Assembly (NCBI GenBank): GCA_008477525.1
Contig: SPDT01000013.1
Location: 233,501 to 297,500 of the forward strand
Direction: 5' to 3'
DNA: 64,000 bases
Source: Hypomyces perniciosus
Lineage: Eukaryota; Ascomycota; Sordariomycetes; Hypocreales; Hypocreaceae
Positions 1-9,905 of the stretch are shown here, piece after piece; the first letter of the stretch is position 1, and each line of letters opens with the position of its first letter. The notes under the pieces are model-generated. The model was not told the origin of the DNA. It worked only from the letters and a program-made list of their open reading frames with translations, and made no database searches. A program made the position numbers and the translations under genes.

Positions 1-306
1 TAAGGGGATAAAGCTGGAGGAGGCCGTTGTATATCACGAGAGTGTCTGTCTTATACCACTGGGGCGGTGTTTGGCGTTGTAAAAGAGTTCTTTCCTTTGT
101 ATCTATTTCAGTCATCTTGACTAGAGGGTGGATAGACATTGAAAAACGCCCTTTTATGTTGGCGATTCCAAAACGGGTGCCTTCATCATGCCGTGCTGAG
201 CTCTTTATTGTTACTAGACTCGTATATCCATTCCTATTTTTCGTGATTGCGTTAAAAAGAACAAAACAGGGGATATCAACCGAGAAAGCCATTATTGGTT
301 CATCCT
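1..306. other. 3' flank without a recognised gene
   Basis: This is the sequence downstream of the minus-strand gene ending at 307. It is moderately AT-rich and holds short open frames only. I see no conserved protein or RNA here. It probably includes the 3' UTR of that gene. Confidence 0.5.
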
Positions 307-3300
307 TTACCCAACCCGCTGATCTCCTCCGACAGCTGCGTCCGCATCGTTATCCACCACATAGCCCATCTCCCGAGCCTCCTTTGCACGTTGCTTAGCC
401 AATCTTGCCTCATGCCATGCGTCCCATTTCGCCTTCTCCTCTGGCGTCGGCACCTTTGCAGGCTTAGCGAGGCCCTTCTTGCGAAGTCGGCGGCGAAGTC
501 GGCGTTTCTGCTCATAAGATAGCTTCTCCATATCCACACTCGTGGGGTCACGCCCCAGCGCTAGGTCCTGCATGTCGGCGACCCAGTCATATGCCTCCTC
601 ATAGGCGTGGGAAAACATCTCGCGTCCGTAGCCGCCCGTGATCCACTGGTCCAACTTGATGGGTATCGCTGTGCCAAACGTCGTGGGATCGTCAAAGGAC
701 CAGACACAAGGTGTCTTGGATGTTGCAACACAAGTGGTTGGTCGGCAGTACAGGGAGCACATGGTCGACTCAGCCGCAGACCAAATCGAGAGTACGAGCA
801 ATACCAAACCGAGTAGGCTGAAGCGGAATTTGGGCTTCATGTAGAACAGGCGTGGGATGGGGAGATGGAGGTACGCTATTAGCAGAGGGTTGGGGCGTGC
901 TGCGCAATGCGGGCAGCCCTTTTCGGGACTGCGATGATTGTGGTGGCCATGGTCTTGGGTCATGTCTGAAGAGGCCGTTTCAGCTGCCAGCTTCGACTGC
1001 AACGGTGGTTTCTCGACTTGGGAGAAATGACCCTCGAGCCGTTCGATGCCTTGCTTGGCGCTGCGGATTGATGAGAGCCCTGTGCGGAGTGATTTGCTCA
1101 TCCTGTTAATCACCGCGAGCTCGCCGTCAGATGCCTCTGGTTCTGAGCTACCCTTCTTCTCCTTCTTGATGTCGGTAGCGAGGTCTGTCTTGAAATCAAA
1201 GTCGACCTCAAAGTCCAGCTGGCTCGGTTGAACAGGAAGGCTGCTTCGCAAGGCTGCTTTGTGACCCAAGAGAACCTCACCCAGATCCTCAAATGTGGAA
1301 TCCTCAATGTTGTAAGCCCGCTGCAGCTCTAGAATGTCATCTTTGACAGAAGGCGGTTTGGCTGAGTTCTTCATGGGCGGTCTACGCCGGGGCAGTGATT
1401 TTGCACGCGGCCGTCTCACAGCTGCCGACGTGGTGATTCCGACATCACTGTCGTCAGGTGCGCCGGGGTCTGACGCTGTGTCCTGATCTTTGCTTCTCCA
1501 CGCAAGACTCGCTCTTCTATCGCGAAGTATTGGCGCAGGAGGCTCCGGCTTAACAGGTTTCTCTTCCACGGTTGGCCTTGCCTCTGCCCGCGGTTTCGGT
1601 TCTTCCCGCACTTCCATCTTTTCCACCTTGACCGTGGCTGGTGTCTCGACGTAGGCGCCTGTTATTCTCGGTGTCGGCATCGTCAAGGGGTCCGGCTTTG
1701 TGGGCTTTGGTGTTGCATCGACCATCCTATCCTCATCCTTACCCCCCTTCTCGTCATCTGAATCTGGGGGCGGCGATGGTGCACGTACGGATCCTCGCTC
1801 TGACTGATTTTCCGCCGGTGCAAACAGGTTCATCTCCGCCTCTATCCTATCCGTGGGATCGGGTTCGGACTGCATGCTGGATCGCTTGCTCTTAGTAGAA
1901 TCCGACCGTGTGCGTTGCAGGCCGGTAAATCCCACTACTGGTTTCGGCTTTTCAGAATCCCTAACAATGCCGCTGGTCGTTTTCCTGGCATTGTCTGAAG
2001 CGCGTCTTGAGCGGAGCGAGTCTGGTTCTGACCTGTCGGTGTTGTTTTGGTTTGTTTTTGTGATTTGGTTGCCAGGTGGCGGAGGCGTAGGCAGTTTTTC
2101 TGCTTTTGTCTCGGCCACTGATGGACTCGAGCTGGCAGCCCTCGCCAGCCGTCGCAACAGGTCTTGCTCGTCAATACGCCTATAATCTGGACCAAGCTGT
2201 GCGTCCCCGTCGTCCTCCTGTTCGCGTTCCTCGATATCTGCCTTGTCCAAGTTATATGCGGCAGCCTCCCGTGCGAATCTAGGATCTCTCTTAAAGATGG
2301 TCACAGGCGTGTCTGGTATCTGTCGGCCAAGATCTTCTTCAAACGCTGTTTTGGGTCGTGCGGGCAATGCAATTGACTCCTGAACGGGGTCTGACTTGGA
2401 AGATTGTCTCCTCAGTGCCCTACTTGATTGTGGCCTTGGTTCTTCTGGTGATTTGGCTCGCGACATGGAGTTTTGCTCTCTAATCTCCTCTAGCCGAGCT
2501 GCAGCAAAGGCTCGCCTGGATAATCCATCAGCCTCTCGTTGTCGAATCTCATCCAACTTCGTATTTCGGAGCCTCTCCAGATGTCGGCTAGGAATAGGGA
2601 TTTGATGCTCTACTTGAGACTCCCTGGAACGTATGTCATCGAGCTTCGTATTTTGCGGTCTCGGTCGTGATCGGTCCAGCACTGGCAGATTGCTGCCAGC
2701 CTGCAGCTCCCGTGACATGATTTCATCCAACTTCGTGTTACGGGAGCCGGGGTTGCTGAGTCGAGGTACGGAATCGAGGTTCAGCTTGCCATTATCGTCG
2801 TACAACAGCCGGTTTCCAAACGGCCGAGCCCCGATCCTAATCCTGGGGCTTTCTGACACTTGCAAGTCTCCAGCAGTAAAGTCTTCGTCAACCTGCCACG
2901 CAAAGCTCTTTTCCGGGGACGGATTCCTCGGGATTGTAGAAGGTCGCTCCATGGAAGGCCGCTCGATGGAGGGTCGTGTCATGTCCTCAATACCCGGTAC
3001 GAGATCAGGAATGCCGCTATCGCCACCATTGAGACTTTCCCTAGATGCTCCAAAACGGCTGAGACGGGCTGGACTCCGGACGGACGGGCTTTTCCAGTCG
3101 CTGGGCCGGCTCCGGGAGAGGCTTTCGTTACTGGCCATCCTTACAATCCCTCTCCCAGCACCCATCGGCCTCGACACCACGGGAGATCTTGATGCAGAAC
3201 TGCCAGTTCCAATTTCCTTGCTGGCCACTAGCGTGCCGCTTGAAAGGGAGTGGCGTACCGACTGAGGCTTACTCTGTCCCTTGGTGTCCAGATGGTCCTC

Positions 3301-3825
3301 CCCCAGTATCTTGCGCAAGTTGGATTCATCCGATGCAGTTCTTGTCCTCCAAGGCCGCGGCGCAGGGCTGGGTGATCCATCCACGGGCTGAACAGGGACA
3401 TTACCCAAAGCTATTTCGCCCTCGTCCGACGCTGCCCCCTCTTCACCCTGAGCCATCCTCCAAGCCTCGGCCAGCGTCATAGGCCGACGTCGTGCAAGCG
3501 ATAGGCTATTGAGTCGTGGAATGCGTGTGCCGCCAGAGGACACGATGCTAACGTTGCTATCTCTCCGGTTAGACAGGATGCTCTGCGACTCGGATGTCGA
3601 TTTTGTTCTCCGTATGGATGCCAGGCTGTTCTCCCCACCGCTCATGCCCCTATCTCCTGGTCGCCCTATCAAACTGGCCCTCCTTGAGTCGTGTTCTTTC
3701 GCATTTTCATCCCCGCGTGAGGTCGTGGACGAGAACAATGGCTTTCTATCCTGGTGGTTCACCAATAGCTGGCCTGCTGGGCGCCCGTTTGGCCGCGCGC
3801 CAAGTGTCTCGGTTTCGCGTTGCAT
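307..3825 (-). CDS. Large disordered single-pass membrane protein with 29-residue repeats (unknown function)
   Basis: This is an uninterrupted 1172-codon frame, and I do not recognise the family. Residues 1-990 are Ser/Arg/Pro-rich and look disordered. A tandem repeat with the core NTKLDEI-x-x-RE starts at residues 363, 392 and 421, an exact 29-residue spacing; a degenerate fourth copy (ARLEEIRE) lies near 442. Near the C-terminus a CPHC pair and a His-rich stretch precede one hydrophobic segment at about 1000-1018. After it come four closely spaced cysteines (about 1023-1040), then a very basic charged tail with runs of Arg/Lys. A long N-terminal region with one C-terminal membrane anchor suits a tail-anchored or nuclear-envelope/ER protein, but that is inference. 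The start is the first ATG of the frame, 950 bp from the divergent acetyltransferase gene. No intron is needed. That it is a real gene is well supported; the function is not. Confidence 0.8.
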   Translation of the reverse strand: MQRETETLGARPNGRPAGQLLVNHQDRKPLFSSTTSRGDENAKEHDSRRASLIGRPGDRGMSGGENSLASIRRTKSTSESQSILSNRRDSNVSIVSSGGTRIPRLNSLSLARRRPMTLAEAWRMAQGEEGAASDEGEIALGNVPVQPVDGSPSPAPRPWRTRTASDESNLRKILGEDHLDTKGQSKPQSVRHSLSSGTLVASKEIGTGSSASRSPVVSRPMGAGRGIVRMASNESLSRSRPSDWKSPSVRSPARLSRFGASRESLNGGDSGIPDLVPGIEDMTRPSIERPSMERPSTIPRNPSPEKSFAWQVDEDFTAGDLQVSESPRIRIGARPFGNRLLYDDNGKLNLDSVPRLSNPGSRNTKLDEIMSRELQAGSNLPVLDRSRPRPQNTKLDDIRSRESQVEHQIPIPSRHLERLRNTKLDEIRQREADGLSRRAFAAARLEEIREQNSMSRAKSPEEPRPQSSRALRRQSSKSDPVQESIALPARPKTAFEEDLGRQIPDTPVTIFKRDPRFAREAAAYNLDKADIEEREQEDDGDAQLGPDYRRIDEQDLLRRLARAASSSPSVAETKAEKLPTPPPPGNQITKTNQNNTDRSEPDSLRSRRASDNARKTTSGIVRDSEKPKPVVGFTGLQRTRSDSTKSKRSSMQSEPDPTDRIEAEMNLFAPAENQSERGSVRAPSPPPDSDDEKGGKDEDRMVDATPKPTKPDPLTMPTPRITGAYVETPATVKVEKMEVREEPKPRAEARPTVEEKPVKPEPPAPILRDRRASLAWRSKDQDTASDPGAPDDSDVGITTSAAVRRPRAKSLPRRRPPMKNSAKPPSVKDDILELQRAYNIEDSTFEDLGEVLLGHKAALRSSLPVQPSQLDFEVDFDFKTDLATDIKKEKKGSSEPEASDGELAVINRMSKSLRTGLSSIRSAKQGIERLEGHFSQVEKPPLQSKLAAETASSDMTQDHGHHNHRSPEKGCPHCAARPNPLLIAYLHLPIPRLFYMKPKFRFSLLGLVLLVLSIWSAAESTMCSLYCRPTTCVATSKTPCVWSFDDPTTFGTAIPIKLDQWITGGYGREMFSHAYEEAYDWVADMQDLALGRDPTSVDMEKLSYEQKRRLRRRLRKKGLAKPAKVPTPEEKAKWDAWHEARLAKQRAKEAREMGYVVDNDADAAVGGDQRVG

Positions 3826-4775
3826 CGTATCGTATCGTATTGTGTCAACCGGCGACTTCCACTGATTTTCGGTTTTCGCGGAGGCTCATGCAAGAGCAGG
3901 AAGGCGCATGGTGGTATTGGCTATGGTTCTGGGACGAGGCGACAACGCGTCATAGCACAGGAGGTGGGATGCGACGAGCCGGATGCTCGCGAAGTGTTGT
4001 GTATAATAGCAGCAGTAATATGGATAGATGGAAGGATGCGGTGATGGCAATGCTGAATTGTCTCGTGTATTCAGAGTCGCAATAATCGCGCGAGGGAACT
4101 ATTTGTCTCTGATGGAAATACTGAATTCGTGGTGAGCAGAGACTCGGCTCGAAGGTTTTGTCGAGGTGAAAGCGCGTAGTGAGTGAACAGCTCCTGAGTC
4201 GCCCCGTCTTGGCGTAACTGTGGCTCTGTCTGGCTCTGGTACGAAGTACAGAGCACAGGTACCGAGTCTGCATGACTTGTACCACTTGTACCTCAAAGTA
4301 CCCTCTGTACTCGGCGGCGGTGTACGAGTAGACATCTTCACGTGCGTGCTCCGAGGTTTAGCCCTGAATAAGGCATGTTGTCAACCTTGATTGATGGAGT
4401 GAGTTTGTACCTTTTTTATGCGCTTCGTAATCAATACGATATGCGCCCTCCAGATCCTCAAGATGTAGCTGAGTCTTGGCAATTAATACAGCAGTCTGAC
4501 TTCTATCGAACTTCTGCCCTTCCAATGTCTGTTAATTGGTTCATGTCCAGTGTGTTCGGTGTAAATTTTCATTACAAGACACAATACAGCCATTGAGGGT
4601 GTTGGGCCTTCGATATCTACTCCGTACTCTCTCTCTCTCTCGCCTTTGGCTGTCCAGACAGGCAGTTGGAGACATCGCCTGTGACTCACTTCCAAACTGT
4701 CAATTCAAGCTGATCTGTGTTGAAATAATTACAAGTTTATACAAATAACACTTCATTCATATATAAGAAAAAACC
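3826..4775. promoter_or_regulatory. Divergent intergenic region
   Basis: This 950-bp spacer lies between two divergently transcribed genes (minus-strand start at 3825, plus-strand start at 4776), so it should hold both promoters. It contains one TACTCCGTA motif followed by a CT-microsatellite (about 4618-4642). I could not assign a specific factor site. Confidence 0.5.
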
Positions 4776-6316
4776 ATGGCCGCAGACAAGCCCACCGTTC
4801 TCCGCCGCCTCGGCCATATGTGAGCCACTCAACTCCCCTCCCCCAATATCAAGAACCCACACTCACCCCTTCTCTCACCAGTGAGCATTTCTCATCCACT
4901 CGTCACCATCTTGGAATATACCGCTGCGTGACGGTATCATGTCGCTACCAGTATCCCGAAGGCACGCCGTTCCTAGGTGAAACCATCAACCCACGTTTCT
5001 ATGCAGCGCTCTCCAGCGTCATCAAGGCACAGCCTACGCTCCGAGTTGGCATCACAGACCAGGACATCAACGCGGCACATTTCACATACATCCCCGAAAT
5101 TGATCTTCGCAACCACGTCTCCATCACTCTCGTTCCCTGTGAGACTCTACAGGAGTATGAGACAAAGATCGCTACGCAGCAAGGCTGGCATCATGATCAA
5201 CTATGGAACGACTTGGACGTCCGTCCCCCGTGGAGGATCAACATCTTGCGCCCAGATAGGAATGTCTTACAGGAATCACAAAGATATGAGGATGTCTTCT
5301 TCGCGTACCACCATTCCCTCGTAGACGGCACCGGTGGAAGATGCTTCCATGAGATGCTCCTGTCTGCCTTGAATCAGCAACTCAAAGAACCCCAAGCCAC
5401 TGAACCGATCTACATCCTCTCCTTTCCAACGCCTCCCTCTTTACCCGAACCTCAAGAAGACGTCATCAACTTCACTCTATCCATCCCCTTCATAGCCCGT
5501 ACCTTATGGGACGCACTCGGCCCCTCCTGGCTCAAGGCCAAGAAACCCACTCTATGGCACGGCAAAAACATCGACCTCTCTCTCCCACACATAACCCGCA
5601 TCAAGCCCGTCGATATTCCTCCCGAAACCCTATCGAGCTTACTGAGCGGTTGCCGCGCCCACTCCAGCAGTATTACAGGACTCTTGCACGCCCTCGTCCT
5701 CGCCTCCTTCACAACTCGCCTCTCCCCCTCCGAAGCCCCAGCCTTTGCAGCCAGCACACCCATCAACACCCGGCCTTTTATTTCACCCTCTGCTAACCCT
5801 TCCTTCAAAGACGCCCTCCGCGTTATGCTAACCGTCCCAACACACGAATTCCCCGCCGGCGTCGTTTCCCCTTTCCGCCAACCTGGCGCAGACATCGACT
5901 CCTTAATCTGGCAAAACGCCCAACGCACCAAATCCCACCTCCAGGACAAACTCGCCACCATCCCACACGACGACACCATCGCTATGCTCAAATACGTAGG
6001 CGACTGGTCCTCCTTCTGGCGCAAAAAGGACGGAACCCCGCGCTCCGCCTCGTGGGAAGTCAGCAACATCGGCGTTCTCAAAAGTACCGCTACTGACGCA
6101 GACTCTATGCGAATCACGCGGCTTCTGTTCACGAATGGCGCCATGGTAGCTGGTCCAGCGCTTGGTCTTAATGTCGGCAGCGTGGCTGGGTCGACACTTA
6201 CGGTTGGGCTCTCGTGGCAGGATGGTGTGGTCTCGGATGAAGTGATGGATAATCTGGCCCAGGACCTGGAGACATACATGTCCAGATATCATGAGACGGG
6301 CAAGTTTGTAGAATAG
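4776..6316 (+). CDS. Alcohol O-acetyltransferase (AATase) family protein
   Basis: Predicted cytosolic acyltransferase that moves an acetyl (or acyl) group from CoA to an alcohol or similar acceptor. The frame opens upstream of the longest single ORF: ATG at 4776 gives MAADKPTVLRRLGH, then a 62-bp intron (4820-4881, donor GTGAGC, acceptor ACCAG) joins to EHFSSTRHHLGIYRC. That junction rebuilds the family's usual N-terminal pattern (LGxxExxxxxRHxLG), which is why I prefer this start. The product is 492 aa, normal for the fungal AATase family (Pfam AATase, in the CoA-dependent acyltransferase superfamily). The catalytic HxxxDG motif is intact at residues 159-164 (HSLVDG). The substrate cannot be read from sequence; fungal members act in ester formation or on toxic sesquiterpene alcohols and sterols. 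It sits alone, divergent from the large membrane-protein gene and convergent with the channel gene. Confidence 0.88.
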
Positions 6317-6739
6317 TGATGATACATAGATCTTTAGAACCGTCAGGATTCATATCAAACAACCGATGCAAGAATCAAAGGCTACTCAGACAGACGGAAT
6401 AGGATTAGATAAACTTGTCAATGGCTACCTAGTTGAAATGAAGTGTCCAACAAGAATCAACTGCCCATCACACCAGCAATGCACCCCTAGATTATGTTTG
6501 CATGAGATATTTATTTCGTATCCAACGAGAGACCTATTTATCCATTATAAAATCTCCTCCCTGCTCTGAAGTCTTATGCTTCTTGCCTTTAAAAAGGACG
6601 TCATCTATGTAATGGTGTCTAAACCCAAAACGCCGTGCAGGCCATGTTAAAAAAAAAAGATACAAATACGTACCGCCTCATCCGCGCATTTTCTCCATCT
6701 TCTTGAAGATGTACACAGCTCTCCCATTGTTGAGCAGGT
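6317..6739. other. Convergent 3' intergenic spacer
   Basis: This spacer separates two convergent genes (stops at 6316 and 6740). It should hold both 3' UTRs. An A-run lies near 6649-6658. No gene is visible. Confidence 0.5.
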
Positions 6740-9700
6740 TTACCAGCCCTGCCCGGGAGGTCGCACCGGTCGAGTTCCTCCTCTGAAATAATTATACTGT
6801 GTTGGGTCGGCTTCCGGGCCGCCAAATGTCTCGTCCTGGGAGACTCCGTTGTATCCCATTGGTCCACCCGCCGATGCTCCAGGGGTCATCGCAGGGGAGC
6901 CAGCAGCAGGCGAACGGCTACGTTCCATTGACATATCCCGATAATGTGAACCTGGTGGTGCCATAGCAGGACCCGCTGCGTTGCGAACGAGCCCAGAGGC
7001 ACTGCCGTTATCATGAGAGTACAGGGGGCTGCGGCTTCGGCCAATAAGGTCGTCATTGCCGTAGGGTCCTTGAGATCGGTATGATTGATAGGCCCCTTCG
7101 TTCGGCGTGGGGCGCCTGGCACTACCGGGTGCGAACGGCGTTCCGGACCTGTTAGACGATGGCGTCCCTGGCCTAGACAGCATGCTCATGTCATCCAACG
7201 AACCAGGAGTTCCAGGTCGCCCATATTCGCCCTGCTTTCCATAGATCTCGCCACCTCCGTGGTCTTCTGTAAACTCTGCCCGGTTCTTATAGTATTCGAA
7301 ATCCATATGCGACTCTGAAACGTATTCGAATCCGGGAACTCCCTTGGCAACCTTTCCTGGTTTTCCGCCCTGCATTGCGTCCAGAGCATACATATCTGAG
7401 TATCCACTCACGCTCATCAAATCTCCATTTCCACCGGCCTCTCTGCCGTCAGTCAGCCGTCCTGAGTATACAGATGGAAGCAAATTCTGTGCCTTCTGAT
7501 GAACCATTGGCGTGATGAGGGGCTTGTACAAAGCCGGGTGACCAAACCGACTAGCCAGCTTTTCGCTTCGGAGTCGGTTCTCCTTCTGCGGGTTGGCCTG
7601 GGTGCGCTTTCCTCCGGCACGAATGCTGTAGTATCGAATTTGATTGTCAAACGCCTTTCCGCAGAAAATCTTGAACGCAATCATGACAAGCGGCAAGGGA
7701 CAAACGGCATAAAACTGGATGTGTGTGCCGTCTCCGCGGACCCAGGTTGTGAGTAACACGACGAGATTGGCAAGGATAGTGCCGAATATGAAGCGATTGA
7801 AAATAACGCGCCAGAACAGACCCCCAGATTCCGTCTTGGTTACAAAACGGTACAGGATCAGGTACTTCTTGAGATAAGAGTCGATGCAGAAGTACAGGGC
7901 CGTAGCGAGAAGAACGAGTGGTTGGATACCCGCGAAACAGAGAGTGACTGTTGAATAGAAGAGGAAATAACAATAGTAGCTGGCGTAGTCGAACGGTGGG
8001 GGTGCTGTGAGCTCAATAAGCTCTCGAGGTGTAGGGCTAGAGAACTTCTTGAGAAAGAAAGCCTGTACAAGAGGCCAAAACTGAGCAAGGTCAATGGCTG
8101 CACCAAGCTGTCGCTGCAGGAGATATGTGACCCAGAAGGGACTGTTCTTGCAGAAGGCCCTGAAAATCGCATCGGCAATATTCCCCTTGACAATTGCATC
8201 CCACGCATCATCGCCCTTCTTTGTCTGCTCGACAACACCTGCTACAAATGCCCAGATAACACTGAAGAAGGAGAAGACGATCAAGTTGTTGAAGACAAAA
8301 AAGGCATAGAGCTTTGCCATGACATGTCTCTCTCGTCCAGTCTTGGTCTTGTCTCCAGCCTTGATAGATAAACGACGGAATATGATGGGCAAAAGGAGAT
8401 AGACGCCAGACGTCACGGCAGGAGATGCAATACCCTGAACCACGCCCCAAAATGTCGTTTCGGCAGCTAATGAATCGCGGAAGGCTTTCCAGACTTTCCC
8501 CAGGTTGGTCAAGTTGACCAGGAAAATGGCAATCATGGCGTTAGGGACAATCCATAGGAGTGTCAGGAGAACAATCCAAAAGCTGTTAATCCATCTTCGA
8601 CGGCTTCGAGTGGAACTAGACAGGGGCATGTTCTGCCAGATAATGTCGAAAGGCCGGGGCGCGAGGAGGATTGAGGCTCCATAAGGTTTCTTCCTGCGGG
8701 AAACGTAGGCAATTTCATGCGCCTCAGTAATATCTGAGTAACTGGCAAAACCAAAAGGCATTGAACTTCGCTTGTCGACACTTGCTCGGACTTCTTTAAC
8801 TTCAATCTCAAGTTCTCGAATACGTTGTGTGTAATATTCAATAGCGTCGAGTCGTTGGCCGCGAGGATACGTGCCGTATGATCGATCTTTCTTGGAGGGC
8901 TTGCAAGTCGGCCGCGCTGGAGGGAGTTGCTGCGGATTCTTAAGGTATCTGGCAAGCACCTTTTCCAGCTTACGAACCGCATTCTCATGCTCTTGAATGA
9001 GACTGGGAAGGTCTTTGACATTTCGTGCAATTGCAGTTCGGGCAAAAGAGGAGTTGGGGGCAACTTTGTCGATGATGCGAGCGATGCCTTCGTCCGAGCA
9101 AGCCTGCTTTTTGATATCGTACAACTTAAGAGCTATTTGTTAGCTTCCGCTGACATTTCCTAGACTCAAATTCAATACTCGACTGGACCTACCATGAGTG
9201 TTCGCGAGTGCAGACTATTTTGATACTCCTCGCTTTCGAAATACTTTCTCCGCAGCTGCATAACTCTCCGATAGTTCCACCAAAGGAATACGCAAATGAC
9301 AATGTCAAAAATCCAGGCAACGGCGACTTGAGCCCATTGGGCATCGCCCCAAACATTCAAGGGCGTGATTTGCGAAATCCACCCCTCCTTTTGGTTATCT
9401 GCACCAGGAAATTTGACAGATCTTTGGTAGTGGATAGGGACAAGAATAGAGATTCCGATCAAGGCGAGAACCAGGAACATGTTGCGGCACATTCGCATGA
9501 CTCGGAGAAAGACAGTGGCGTCCATGCCGATTTGCTGGATGAGAGTTTTCTCGTGCGTATGCATCAGCGGTGGGATCCAAGCCCACGGCGTCTTCCCGAG
9601 GGGAGGCGGCGCATGTTTCTCGTCGACATGCTTGAGCTTCGGGGCGTACACGGCTTGGTTGTACGGTCGGAGGAAGGAGAAGATGAGGGCAATGCCGGCG

Positions 9701-9905
9701 GTGATACCTATGGATATACCCAAGGCCGAGTAGACGGAGGCTGTGGCGAGCTGGACGACTGTTAGAAGCATTGCCAATTGGCCATGCAATCAATGACGCT
9801 CACCTGGCCTGAAAAGGGGTCCTGGAGCAGCTCGAGCAGCTCCTGTCCCGGATTTGGGCTGTCTCGCTGACCGAGCAATTGCGTGGTCGCGATTCGGGGG
9901 TCCAT
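6740..9905 (-). CDS. CSC1/OSCA-TMEM63-type osmosensitive cation channel (RSN1/PHM7 family)
   Basis: Predicted plasma-membrane calcium-permeable channel gated by osmotic or mechanical stress. Three exons are needed: 9905-9804 (MDPRIATTQLLGQRDSPNPG...), 9750-9193 and 9124-6740, with introns of 53 bp (GTGAGC...CAG) and 68 bp (GTAGGT...AAG). Spliced length is 1014 aa. Domain order fits the family: N-terminal three-helix RSN1_TM region (helices near 38-60, 122-141, 172-194), the SRTLM box at about 216-220 which leads into the cytosolic PHM7_cyt domain (SDEGIARIIDKV follows the second intron), then the multi-helix RSN1_7TM pore region, and a Ser/Pro/Gly-rich C-terminal tail. The second acceptor is AAG rather than the usual YAG, but it alone restores the SRTLM-x-DI-x-SDEG junction. 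Which paralogue group it belongs to cannot be settled by eye. The 5' side faces a 4-kb gene-free region. Confidence 0.92.

Noticed and set aside
5452..6279. 275-codon frame opposite the acetyltransferase gene
   Set aside because: Shadow frame on the complementary strand of a well-supported family gene.
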